DNA of 22,569 nt from Gnetum montanum (GCA_015680685.1 MNCI01023269.1:108718-131286); one strand, 5' to 3'. Counted from the stretch's first letter, positions 8,639 through 17,366 are shown. Made by a program: numbers and translations. Notes: a model not told the origin generated them from the sequence alone.

Positions 8639-8825
8639 AACTTTTTTTCAAAGAACCTCTTCCAGGATTAGATCATTTCCTTGACCTGATTAAAAGGATT
8701 TTCTAACTACGTCGCTGGTTCGATTATGCAATTAGATGTTGACCCGAAGAAACGATTTTCCAGAGATTATACTACAATTAGATCATTTTCTGGACCTGCA
8801 TAAAGGGTTCTTCTGAACGTGAAAG
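8608..8825 (+). repeat. Partial tandem duplication of the tRNA 3' end and its flank
   Basis: The T-arm string GTCGCTGGTTCGATT occurs in the tRNA at 8611-8625 and again at 8711-8725. The downstream flank is also repeated: AGATCATTT...GACCTG...AAAGG near 8665-8695 and again near 8783-8812. The second copy lacks the acceptor stem and cannot encode a tRNA. No 5' half is present in it. Confidence 0.7.
8642..8648 (+). terminator. RNA polymerase III T-run terminator of the tRNA gene
   Basis: Seven T residues start four bases after the end of the tRNA, as expected for Pol III termination. Confidence 0.85.
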
Positions 8826-8857
8826 CTCCCTCTCCAATAGATTTTAGATTTTCATGT

Positions 8858-8914
8858 GCCGGATTTACATTATGCTATGATAGAAGGAGCCAGATTTACA
8901 TCATGCTATGATAA
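8858..8914. repeat. Two-copy 31-bp tandem repeat
   Basis: GCCGGATTTACATTATGCTA at 8858 recurs with two changes at 8889. The period is 31 bp. No function is suggested. The rest of 8915-9116 holds nothing I can identify. Confidence 0.75.
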
Positions 8915-9116
8915 TAATTGCATTTCTACAAAGTAAGCCTATCTGAATAGAAAGGTACGCATAGAATTTTGTCAGAACTATTCTAAGCTATTTTATTTAA
9001 GTCAAATTTGTATTTAACCATGTTATCAGGGAGTGCAGTGCAAGCCTATTTTGCATGAAAACAGGCAGATAAATATTGCTAGATATAGTGTAAATTCGAG
9101 CAAAAAACAAATAGTG

Positions 9117-9536
9117 TGATATTTAGATGGTTCATGATTATAGTAAAAAATAAATCAATGGAAAAACACAATAATATCCCACGAGGAACAGGCTCTTAGG
9201 TCTTTATATTATCTCAGAGAGCAGGAGAGAATGGAAATGAAAAAAGCATTGGGATAAAAGCCTAACACATTGCCTTGAAGGCTTTCTTGTTACCATATTT
9301 ATAGCATGGGATGCTGGATATAAATTAGATATTAACAATAGTAAAATGACGGAGCTAAATAATAGTTTTACATTGATTATATTTCAAATATATCTGCAGT
9401 TAAATACTTAACAATTATTACAACATAACTAACTATTGTACTATACAATTACAAAAAAGATAGTGCTTATAATCAAAGAGATGACAATATCTGAGCTTAT
9501 GTGAAAAGTAGTTGCCTTCACTTCACTGTACTTACA
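9117..9536 (-). mobile_element. 3' LTR of the Copia element
   Basis: This 420-bp LTR begins on the minus strand with TGTAAGTA after the polypurine tract and ends near 9117. It has a single TATA box (TATTTATA on + at 9296-9303). It aligns with the 5' LTR apart from small indels and the triplicated segment found only there. Confidence 0.82.
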
Positions 9537-9550
9537 ATTCTCTCTCTTAA
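9537..9550 (-). other. Polypurine tract of the Copia element
   Basis: The minus strand reads AAGAGAGAGAAT directly before the LTR's TG, a textbook place and composition for the plus-strand primer. Confidence 0.75.
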
Positions 9551-9589
9551 AGGCAAAGTACCAATAATGTTGGATATATACATACTAAA

Positions 9590-10200
9590 TTTTCTAACAA
9601 TGTATGCAATATCAGGTCAAATAGTTACCATTACATACCAGCATTAACATATGGAATTTGTATCATGAGCTATTTTTCATCATCTATTTTAGGTCATTGT
9701 TCAACTAAGAGTTTCATTCTAGTTTCACAAGGTGTTGCCACATGCTTACAAACTTGCATATTATATCTTTTTAAGATATATAAGATATTTTGCACATATG
9801 AAGATTGTCCAACCCAAAGTTTGTTATTACCTTTATTTTTTTTAATTTCCATGTCCAAAATCCTTTTAAATCTTTTATCTCAAACCGAGAAGAAAGAAAT
9901 TGTTTCAACTCAATTTCATCCACGTCTTGCTATTAACATGTCATCCACATATAGTAGTAAAATTAAGAGTTTTCTATTTATATTTTTATTTTTGACATAT
10001 AAGCAAGAGTCTTTTGACTTCTAATGAAGCCAAGATTTAACATGTGCTCATTAAATTTTTTTTATTCCACATCCTTTATGCTTGTTTGAGCCTACACAAC
10101 ACAATGATTCTAGCACTTGACACACCATATGCTCTTTTCCTTTCACTTCATACCCTTTAGATTGAAGCATATATATTTCCTCCTCAAGGTCACCATTGGG
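9590..10200 (-). pseudogene. Copia reverse-transcriptase remnant
   Basis: The minus strand opens with GDLEEEIYMLQSKGYEVKGK near 10190-10130, matching the GDLEEEIYM(x)QP(x)GF motif of Copia RT. It continues after frameshifts with an NKKFNEHMLNLGF-like stretch, LLLYVDDMLIA near 9960-9930 (the YVDD catalytic box), KLWVGQSSYVQNIL and RYNMQVCKHVATPCE. It ends with IPYVNA and a PDIA-like piece near 9620. The frame changes several times and stops are frequent. The N-terminal RT, integrase and RNase H are absent. It cannot make an enzyme. Confidence 0.8.
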
Positions 10201-11002
10201 AACCTTTCCAGCATGGACCAGAAAACCCAAGAAACCCAAGAAAAAGCAAACGGTAGAAATCTCTGCAAAATTGCAAGCAAACCCATACCTAAACACCAAT
10301 AGGCAAAACTGCTGCATTCCATACCCAAACCAAACATACGATGCAGATGCAGAAGATGCTCGACAAGGTTAAATTCGGAACTCCAAAAATAGAAATGAGA
10401 AAAAATTGTGATACAGATGGAGGTAGGAGTTGCAAAGGAGGCAACTAAAAGAAAAATTTTAGGGAACCAGAGCGAAGAGCGTGTACATGTAGCCGCTGCT
10501 GCGCGTTATAAAGACTACCACCTTATTTTGTCAGATTTTTGCCCTAAAACAACTGATGTTGCTTAACGCCACAAAAACTTGGTTAATTCCATACCAAAAC
10601 CCCAAGCACAAATTTGAGGAATTTTCCACCTTCCATGCAAAGAAACCGAGTCTGAGCCATGCAATTTTTGTTAACTTGGCAAACGCAAAAATCCACGACA
10701 CCCAATTCTGACCCAACAAAATTGAGCAATTCTCCAAAACCATGGCTACAGCCTCAGCTCGGCAACGTCTGGATTATCAAAACCCACCAAAAGAAAAAAT
10801 GATTTTGTTGCCGAATCGTGTTTAAAACAGCTGGAACAGAGACTTTTTCTCTAAATTCCTGTTTGGGCGATCCCTCAACTTCCTTTTGTTCAATACAACT
10901 TTGGGCCATTTCAGCCCATTTTTGCTACCCTGCTGGTCAGCCTCGATTTTGATTTTTTGCTAAGTTTGCCATATTCTGAATCAAACAACACGATAAAAGA
11001 AC
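10201..11002 (-). other. Leader and internal non-coding part of the Copia element
   Basis: This stretch lies between the primer-binding site and the RT remnant. No gag, protease or integrase motif is readable on the minus strand. The short frames at 10531-10743 and 10143-10337 show no family features. The RT remnant is joined directly to this leader, implying one large internal deletion. Confidence 0.5.
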
Positions 11003-11018
11003 CTGGCTCCAATACCAA
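11003..11018 (-). other. Primer-binding site of the Copia element
   Basis: The minus strand reads TTGGTATTGGAGCCAGG close to the LTR end. The usual plant Copia site, complementary to initiator tRNA-Met, is TGGTATCAGAGC, so there are two changes (CA to TG). Confidence 0.75.
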
Positions 11019-11021
11019 TTG

Positions 11022-11535
11022 TGATTTTTACATAGTTTGTGGTTGCAGTAAAAAAGTAAAAAAATAAATTAACAGAAAAAACACAATAATATATCTGGAG
11101 AAAAAAACAAGCAAAACAAGAAACAAGCTCACAGAGAAAATTTCTGAAACACAATGAATAATGAATGGGAATGAAGAAAACATTGAGATGAAAGCCAAAC
11201 ACATTACCTTGAAAGCTTCCTTGTAACCATATTTATAGCATGGGATGCTGAATGTAAACTAGATATTGTAACCATATTTATAGCATGGGATGCTGAATGT
11301 AAACTAGATATTGTAACCATATTTATAGCATGGGATGCTGAATGTAAACTAGATATTAATAGTAGTAAAATGCCGGAGATAAAAAGTTGTTTTACATTTA
11401 CTATGTTTCAAATATCTGCAGGTAAACACTTAACATAGTTTATTACAACATAACTATTACCATACAATTACAAAAATACAATTGCTTGCAATAAAAAAGA
11501 TTTGACAATATGCAGTTGCCTTCACTTTATTTACA
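11022..11535 (-). mobile_element. 5' LTR of the Copia element, with expanded promoter
   Basis: This 514-bp LTR starts on the minus strand with TGTAAATAAAGTGAAGG and ends beside the primer-binding site. It is 94 bp longer than the 3' LTR, almost all of which is explained by two extra copies of a 45-bp unit (11221-11355). Confidence 0.82.
11221..11355 (-). repeat. Exact 3 x 45-bp tandem repeat carrying the LTR TATA box
   Basis: Units at 11221-11265, 11266-11310 and 11311-11355 are identical. Each contains TATTTATA on + (TATAAATA on the transcribed minus strand) at 11230, 11275 and 11320. The 3' LTR has one unit. Perfect identity of the units beside otherwise diverged LTRs points to a recent local expansion. 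Confidence 0.92.
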
Positions 11536-11604
11536 AATAAAAAGAAAAGAAAGCACGCCTCTGTATTTTGATATTTATTCTGCATTCCATGTCGCTGTGC
11601 ATGT

Positions 11605-13287
11605 TTAAACAGCTTCAATGTACTTACCAGAATTTACACGTCCCCGTGCTTTCTTGGGTTTCTTGTAAAATATTTCATATACGAGTAAACCCAGATAACA
11701 AAATACAGGGGCTTGAAATATTACCAGAGGCATCAGGCTCCCTACCATATGCTTGTAAACAGAGTCAGTGCCTCCAAACTTGATTACCCTAACGCTGCAG
11801 CTCGTATTATGCAATCCTGGATTACCCACTAAAGAATTCTTGACATATTTCCAATTATCGTCACAAATCACGCCTTCCAAAGCATTGTATGACAGATTCA
11901 CAAGCCGGAAAACATAGAACCACATTGGCACAGGCCCTGTAAAATTATTGTGTGACAAATTAACCGATCCTACTCCATCATTGAATCCTATATGTTGAGC
12001 TAGAAGTCCGTTAAATTTGGTGAATGGCAGGTTCAGATGCTCCAGATCCACCCACTCTTCGATTTCAGCAGGTATGTTACCTGAGAAATTGTTCATGGAT
12101 AGGTCAAGGAACTTAATTTTCTGGCATATTCCTACTCCAGGAGGTAGGGTTCCAGAGAAATGGTTGCTTGAGATATCCATGGCGGAAAGATTAGGAATTT
12201 CGCCGATGCTCTCTGGGATTGGACCACTGATGACGTTACGGCTTAAATTCAGGTGTTCCAGATGGGGAAATTTGTACCCATTTCGTGGGGCAACGTTCCT
12301 TTGAGCTTGTTATGCTGCAACTGCAAAAGCTTCAATTTAGCAGAATCTGGGAAAGATTCCAGAAAAGGGATGGCCTGAAAATCTGTGCATCTGATGCCAC
12401 TTTGTAGATTGTTGTGGGAGAGAGTATTTCTAGCTGTGTTAGTCTAGCCAAAGTGGTAGGAATGGGTCCTTGGAGCTTGTTCTTGGCCAGAAACAGAGTC
12501 TGCAGTTTTGTAAGAGTGTGTCCTATCTCGGAGCGAATATTTCCTGAAATCTTGTTCTCTGAGATTTGCAGAATTCTCAATGAGTTGCAACTGAGTAATG
12601 ATGCAGGAATGGAACCGATGAGATTGTTACCAGATAAATCCAAGTGCAGAAGCCGGGAACACTTTTTCCACGAATCAGGGATGCTTCCACTGAGGTATCT
12701 ATTGTGGGAAAGATTCAGTGACTGGAGATTACTGAGATTGCCGAAGGATGCAAGAATGCTTCCAGAGAATTCGTTGCTTTGCAGATGGAGCAACTGCAAA
12801 GATGACAGATTGCGCAGTTCTGGAAGGGAGCCGTTGAGACGGTTGTGTCCGAGATCCAGCCATCCAGGTACTTGAGCTTTTCCAGTTTTGCAAGAGATGC
12901 AGTTGCAGGCATTTCTCCATGGAGATGATTGTGGGAAAGATTGAGAAGCTGCAGGAAGGATAAACTTGCAATATGGGGAGAAACAGATCCCTGTATTTGA
13001 GTGCCATGAAGGTCTAGAGCCACCACTCTGTTGTTTTCAGTAGAGCAGTAGACTCCTGTCCAGTTACAGGGATTTGGTGAGTGGGGATTGCAGTTGGAGA
13101 GAACGTGGTCAGGATCATGACTGACGCAGGATTTGAAAGAAATGAGTGGTTCAACATCTGCAGAGACCTCAGCAGCAGTTACTGTGCTACCTGATGCTGC
13201 TTCACAGAATTGAAAAAACTCAGCCCATGCTGAAATGAGCAAAGATAATAACAAGATGGTATAACAGAGGCTGAAAGCAGCATCCAT
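11605..13287 (-). pseudogene. LRR receptor-like protein (no kinase), three frameshifts
   Basis: The minus-strand ATG at 13287 opens a hydrophobic signal peptide (CYTILLLSLLISAW). An LRRNT cap follows (PLISFKSCVSHDPDHVLS, PCNWTGVYC), with Cys in place of the usual Trp in LSNW. About a dozen extracellular plant LRRs (LxxLxLxxNxLxGxIP) come next, then an acidic/Cys end region (NPGLHNTSC) and a membrane segment (LMPLVIFQAPVFCYLGLLVY). A short basic tail ends at 11605, with no kinase domain. Such proteins perceive ligands at the cell surface with a partner kinase. Frame breaks: an 8-bp duplication at 12854-12867, a CT-repeat change at 12416-12424 and a ~1-nt change near 12275-12281. The LRR pattern continues across each break. 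About 560 codons in all; no intron is evident. The Copia element ends 70 bp beyond the gene's 3' end. Confidence 0.85.
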
Positions 13288-13583
13288 TTTTGTTTTGTTT
13301 GGTGTTAAGCAAAATGGGGTGCCTGGATCTGCAAACTAATTTAGAACTCATATTGTGGTGTCTCAGAGCAAAAGAGATTCGTTTTTGTTTTGATTTTTCC
13401 CTCTCTTTTTCCTACCTGCTCTGGTTAAAATGTAAAAAGTCAGCAAGCTAGACTTGCCGCGTAACTTGGACTATTTGACGGCACTGACAAAGTCTATTTT
13501 TCGTGGAGAAAATGAAAAAGTGCAAAATGGCATTTTGGCATTTTTCAAGTGTAATTTTGGTGGAGAGGCTAACTTGTCTCATA
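13288..13583 (-). other. Region upstream of the LRR pseudogene
   Basis: About 300 bp preceding the LRR gene's ATG. T-rich on the + strand (TTTTTGTTTTGATTTTT near 13380). I see no clear TATA box. Confidence 0.3.
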
Positions 13584-13601
13584 GGGGAGGGGGGAGGGGG
13601 G
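13584..13601 (+). other. G-rich tract with G-quadruplex potential
   Basis: Runs of 4, 6 and 6 G separated by single A residues allow four G-triplets on the + strand. It lies ~300 bp upstream of the LRR pseudogene start. Confidence 0.7.
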
Positions 13602-13630
13602 AGTGGATTTGTCACCCTCCAAGTAAGGCC

Positions 13631-13664
13631 CTCCACATCATGCACCACTCCACATCATGCACCA
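13631..13664. repeat. Exact two-copy 17-bp tandem repeat
   Basis: CTCCACATCATGCACCA occurs twice without a gap or mismatch. Confidence 0.9.
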
Positions 13665-13708
13665 CGTAAGATCCTACGAAATGGAAAAAAATACGAATCA
13701 AGAGCCAC

Positions 13709-13951
13709 ACTTTTTCGTATTCCCGTTACGTAGAATGTGAACCAAAGAGCAATAGTTTTTGCATATTTTCGCTGCACACATAAAAAGGTCAAACACAACC
13801 AAATGCAGAATGAGAAGGTCAAACACAACCAAATGCAGAAATGAGAAGGTCAAACACAACCAAATGCAGAATGAGAATGGGAATGGAAATTCCATTTCCA
13901 TTCTATCTCTATCTCCGTTTGCAATTGTTGGTGCAGGCTGGTTAGCCCAAC
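13709..13951 (+). repeat. Dispersed repeat, copy 1, with internal 30-bp triplication
   Basis: This matches 15343-15517 in order: TTTTTCGTATTCCC, GAATGTGAACCAAA, CACACATAAAAAGG, ATTCCATTTCCATT, TCTATCTCCGT and TAGCCCAACC. Copy 1 has three near-identical 30-31-bp units at about 13786-13877, where copy 2 has one. It contains a near-palindrome around GGAAATTCCATTTCC. The family is unknown to me. Each copy stands immediately before a piece of subtilase sequence. Confidence 0.7.
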
Positions 13952-13994
13952 CAAGTATGTCGGAACCTCACTCTGCTCTGGGGAACTCCTACTG

Positions 13995-14100
13995 GAAGAT
14001 CCAAATCTCACACTCATCTATGTTGGAAACATCAACGTCGATAGCGACGGAAATGCAAATTTCTACACTTGTGGTAGCTTGGACCTTGGAGGTAAAGGAG
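13995..14100 (+). pseudogene. Subtilase fragment (PA-domain side)
   Basis: The frame starting at 13995 reads LIYVGN, then SDGNANFYTCGSLDLGGKG. This matches the plant subtilisin-like protease stretch PL(V/I)Y.GN...C..G.L....V.GK, located between the catalytic His and Ser. Just upstream, a shifted frame reads ALGN (compare TLGNG). It breaks off after GGKGG. No catalytic residue is included. Confidence 0.6.
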
Positions 14101-15123
14101 GTGCGAATCATAATACAATTTTTGTTATAATAGCTAAAAGATCTTTTTATTTAGGTTTTTTATTTTTATTTTTTTGATAAAATTTATATATAAATTAGGC
14201 CAATATGTTTTTTGAGTAGCTTTGTCTGAATGTATGTTTTAAGCATAAAATTTTGCACATAGGGGCAGGATGAAAGGTAGAGCTAGAGACATTTGAGGAA
14301 GGATAGTAATGGCTACAGTTGAAGTTGTAGCTTGAAGAGAAGGATCTTTTAAAGTTTTTGTGTCAACAATAGCCTTTGGTTATTGGAATCTCTTTTAGAA
14401 ACAAACTTTTTGTTAGTCTTTTTATGTGTTTTTGTTAATTTTTTATAGTGAATTGTAACATGTTGAACATTATATTTTGATGATTGTGTGCAATTTTCAT
14501 AGTTTTACTTCAAGCTAAGCTCTTCTGTCATAAGTACTTAGCATGTTTTCTTATACATTTGCATTCTCAATGCAAAAACATTCCAAAATTTGGTTCTGTT
14601 TCTTTTTTCAATGCTTTCTGGAGTGACAAGGAATTCTGAAATTGTAATTTTCTGCTACTATCTTGAGTAATCTTCGTTTGCTACATCCTTTTTTTAATGT
14701 AAAGAAACATTTGTAAGTTTATATTCTCTTTATCTCTTTGTATATTTTGTGTAGGTTTTATCATTTCTATGGTTGTGCTTTGAAATTTAGCAGTTACAAT
14801 GAAGTAGATGCGTGTAGTTGTTACGATTGTGACTGCTTTTTCGTTTGCAATAAGCATTTTAATAAAATGCAAAAGCGTTAGCATTTTTGTTAGCACATGA
14901 AAATTATTAGCCAATTTGAGATGTTGGCTTGACTTTGGTTATAATTTTAATAATTTTTTCTGCTTATTGGGAGGACTTAAAGAGTTCAAATTTGATAATT
15001 TCTTCTTACTTTCTCGCATGTAGTGAGGCCTTTTCTTTATATACATATTCTTTGATTGATGAAATCTAATGGATGATATGGTTGTTAACTTGGTAAATTT
15101 TAAAAATGAGAACTTTTGCACCT
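14101..15123. other. AT-rich DNA without a recognisable gene
   Basis: The minus-strand frames at 14681-14914 and 14939-15163 have the low-complexity make-up of AT-rich chance ORFs. The stretch separates two subtilase fragments whose ends cover overlapping parts of the same family region (CGSLDLGG and GNLDPRK), so it is not a simple insertion into one gene. Confidence 0.4.
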
Positions 15124-15125
15124 TT

Positions 15126-15235
15126 GGCAACCTAGACCCCAGGAAGATCTTCGGCAAGATCATGTTGTGATGATCCTAGCCAATGTTGAGGAAAATGACA
15201 ACGAGCTCTCCACCAACGCACATGTCTTGCCATAA
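15126..15235 (+). pseudogene. Subtilase fragment with internal deletion
   Basis: GNLDPRKIFGKIML is followed by a stop, and then in a shifted frame from 15170 MILANVEENDNELSTNAHVL. Plant subtilases read G.LDP.KV.GKIV.C(D)RG...GG.GMIL.N....G.E...DAH.LP. The ~20 residues between GKIVLC and GMIL have been removed at TTGTGATGATCC. The fragment stops at TAA 15233-15235. Confidence 0.7.
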
Positions 15236-15329
15236 TTATAAATAACCAATTATTTATAAATCTTCCCTAGCCAAAGAGTCACTGCAAGGGAGCCAATGAT
15301 TATATTTATCTTAGTTATTTATAATCTCG

Positions 15330-15342
15330 NNNNNNNNNNNNN
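15330..15342. other. Assembly gap (13 N)
   Basis: Thirteen N. The true length is unknown. Dispersed repeat copy 2 begins right after it, so the left part of that copy may be lost in the gap. Confidence 0.98.
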
Positions 15343-15517
15343 ACCTTTTCGTATTCCCATTGCGCAGAATGTGAACCAAAAAGCCATAGCTTTTCGTATT
15401 CCCACTACACACATAAAAAGGCCAAATGTAACTAGATGTAGAATGGGAATGAAAATTCCATTTCCATTTTGTCTCTATCTCCGTCTGCAACTGCTGTTGT
15501 AGGCTACCTAGCCCAAC
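15343..15517 (+). repeat. Dispersed repeat, copy 2
   Basis: Diverged direct copy of 13709-13951 with one unit in place of the internal triplication. The string TTTTCGTATTCCC occurs twice in it (15345 and 15390). Confidence 0.7.
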
Positions 15518-16054
15518 CGAACCAACTTTGATGGCGCTAGCTTTGGAGCTCCGCTGGAGCATTGTAAAGGCACCTACAAAGGCCCATGCTTCAATTGCAA
15601 TAACAAGCTCATCAACATGTGCTTCTTCAACCAAGGTAGCAATAAGGTAGTAGGTTAGTCGACCTTTGTTGCATCCTCGCTCAACACTGAGGGCCACAAC
15701 ATGCACATGTTATCAACAATCGCCGACAACGTCGTGGTTGACATTAATGTGCTCAACTATGCCAATGACACTACCTGAAGCATAGCCTGGCTTGCACAGA
15801 TCGCCATCTACAAGGTCTGGTGGAACTATGGCTACTTTAGCTCTGACATTCTTGTGGCCATGGATGCCACTCTATCCGACAACATTGACATGCTTTCGCT
15901 CTGACTTGGTGACAACCCATAATAGTACTACACCAACAACATCACCATTAGTGCCTTCACCGCTGTAGTCCACTGCCACGTCTTTGTTGCTTACTTGACT
16001 GGAAACTCTAGACACAATGCTGACATCACCTCAAATCTTGTGCCCTGGATCATA
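15518..16054 (+). pseudogene. Subtilase catalytic-domain fragment, five stops
   Basis: One continuous frame reads NFDGASFGAPLEHCKGTYKG, CNNKLI, GHNMHMLST (family GHGTHTAST, with the catalytic His kept but Gly-Thr changed), NVLNYANDTT, AIYKVWW, FSSDILVAMDATLSDNIDML, then YYTNNITISAFTAV, GNS and NLVPWI. This is the S8A core from after the catalytic Asp to just before the PA domain. Stops are at TAG (~15657), TGA (~15776), TGA (~15902) and TAA-TAG (~15920). The catalytic Asp and Ser regions are not present. Plant subtilases are secreted serine proteases. Confidence 0.8.
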
Positions 16055-16133
16055 CCACGTCTTTGTTGCTTACTCGATTGGAAACTCCAGATACAATGCT
16101 GACATCACCTCAAATCTCATGCCCTGGATCATG
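15976..16133 (+). repeat. 79-bp tandem duplication inside the subtilase fragment
   Basis: 15976-16054 is repeated at 16055-16133 with several substitutions. Both copies encode HVFVAY..GNSR.NADITSNL(V/M)PWI. Confidence 0.88.
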
Positions 16134-16162
16134 ATCCAGGGCACAAGATTTGAGGCGATATC
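16101..16162. repeat. Fold-back inverted repeat with a 24-bp perfect palindrome
   Basis: Arms 16101-16131 and 16132-16162 pair with four mismatches in 31 bp and no spacer. The central 24 bases (16120-16143) are a perfect palindrome centred on GGATCATGATCC. Both arms encode subtilase ITSNL/IASNL...PWI on opposite strands. Confidence 0.9.
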
Positions 16163-16262
16163 AATGCTATCCATGCCACGGGTAGTGTCGTTGGCATAGC
16201 CGAGCACATTGAGGTTGACCACGGCGTTGCTGATGATTGTTGATGATGCGTGCATATAGTGA
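16132..16262 (-). pseudogene. Inverted subtilase fragment
   Basis: The minus strand reads YMHASSTIISNAVVNLNVLG, YANDTTRGMDS, then IDIASNLVPWI. This is the same gene region as the plus-strand fragment but lacks the ~80 residues between ANDTTRGM and the DI-SNLVPWI segment. It keeps Arg where the plus copy has a stop, so it is less damaged there. Element C's LTR begins a few bases beyond 16262. Confidence 0.75.
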
Positions 16263-16267
16263 TTGAT

Positions 16268-17165
16268 AAGTGGCGAGGTACCCCTACACTCAACCATATG
16301 AATATGAGCGTTTTATGCACGATCCAGTCGAACTTTGCAGACAGGCTAGTTGTGGTATCTAGATAGTTACTCGTTGATAACAGTTTACAGTCTTCCCACC
16401 TAGACTAGTATATGCTTTGTCACATATGATTTAGTCTAGAGTGAGGTGTATGATGTGTTCCTAAACTAATGCTACTCCTAAAGGCGATGGAAAATAATCT
16501 TAGCTAAGCTAGGAGGAAAAGGGAGAGAGGAAGCTAAGCTAAGAGGAGATAGGGGAAGAGAGTCTAAACTAACCTAAGTACAATGAGCATATGTTCCTTA
16601 ATCATCCGTACACATCTTGGACCTCGTGCATGACTACTATTGGGATTACCAAGCATAGATCCTAGGTACATTACTGGGTTACTAAGTGGTCACACTTAAA
16701 TGCTCGTGATTAAGTCGTACTCATTCTACGTTTAAGGAGTTTAGGGTGAAGATATATTAACTATGAAAGCAATAAATAACAATAAAAATTAAATGATTAA
16801 ACTAAGTGAATGCTGCAATGATGAAGTAATCTCGATCTTTATTTCTAGTCATGTGCATGTCCAAGTACATCACACTCAAATAAAGGTGCCATACAATTAC
16901 AATCATCACACTGCAGGCATGCACTAGGAGAAAAGAGTTGAGAGGAAAAAGTAACAAAAAGACTCTATGCTAACACTAAACTGACTCTATAAAAAACTGA
17001 CTAAAGACTCTCCCTCTCATGCGCCTACATGTGTATTTATAGGCTCACGCAGGAGTCACGATATCATGTATCCGATATCGTTGTTTGGTGCGATATCGCG
17101 TAACTGATATTGTGTACCTGATATCGTGGGTCCGATATCGCAATTAGATGAATCACGATTCATCA
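16268..17165 (-). mobile_element. 3' LTR of element C
   Basis: On the minus strand it begins TGATGAATCGTGATTCATCT at 17165 and ends at about 16268. TATA (TATTTATA on +) is at 17034-17041 and AATAAA (TTTATT on +) at 16838-16843. It aligns with LTR B over its whole length. The distal flank is subtilase sequence, which shows where the element went in. Confidence 0.82.
17060..17139 (-). repeat. U3 array of GATATC palindromes, LTR C
   Basis: Cores start at 17060, 17074, 17092, 17106 (GATATT), 17120 and 17134. Four of the five intervals are 14 bp and one is 18. Confidence 0.75.
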
Positions 17166-17366
17166 TACCGCCATGACTGAATGAAAACTTATCCTTGAGT
17201 CAAAATGAGAACAAGCCCCATTGATTACACAGTGGATAGGTATGGGATTATTGATTGACAGGGAATTTATTGATGCCCTAGTGGAGAACTCAATAGAATA
17301 AAACTAGGACACAACATGAAAAATGCAAAGATGCAAAAATCACAAAAGTACAAAATTGGGTGGAAC

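Larger units (their letters stand above)
9117..11535 (-). mobile_element. Internally deleted Copia-type LTR retrotransposon
   Basis: Two direct repeats (9117-9536 and 11022-11535) flank a minus-strand interior. In order on the minus strand there are the 5' LTR, a primer-binding site, a ~800-bp leader, an RT remnant, a polypurine tract and the 3' LTR. Gag, protease, integrase and RNase H are missing. The RT signature and the tRNA-Met-type primer site place it in Copia. I found no convincing target-site duplication. Confidence 0.85.

Noticed and set aside
9665-10024. 119-codon plus-strand ORF
   Set aside because: It is the complement of the Copia reverse-transcriptase remnant (YVDD box on the minus strand).
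10117-10317. Overlapping ORFs on both strands as a host gene
   Set aside because: The recognisable part (GDLEEEIYM) is Copia RT fused to element leader sequence.
9112-11540. Target-site duplication of the Copia element
   Set aside because: The five bases on the two sides (TAGTG and AATAA) do not match, even allowing a shift of one or two.
12414-12875. 153-codon plus-strand ORF
   Set aside because: Antisense shadow of the LRR pseudogene; the minus strand has clear LRR periodicity.
14681-15163. Minus-strand ORFs of 77 and 74 codons
   Set aside because: AT-rich chance frames full of Lys/Ile/Phe with no family features.
15311-15706. 131-codon minus-strand ORF
   Set aside because: It spans the N gap and is antisense to the subtilase fragment.
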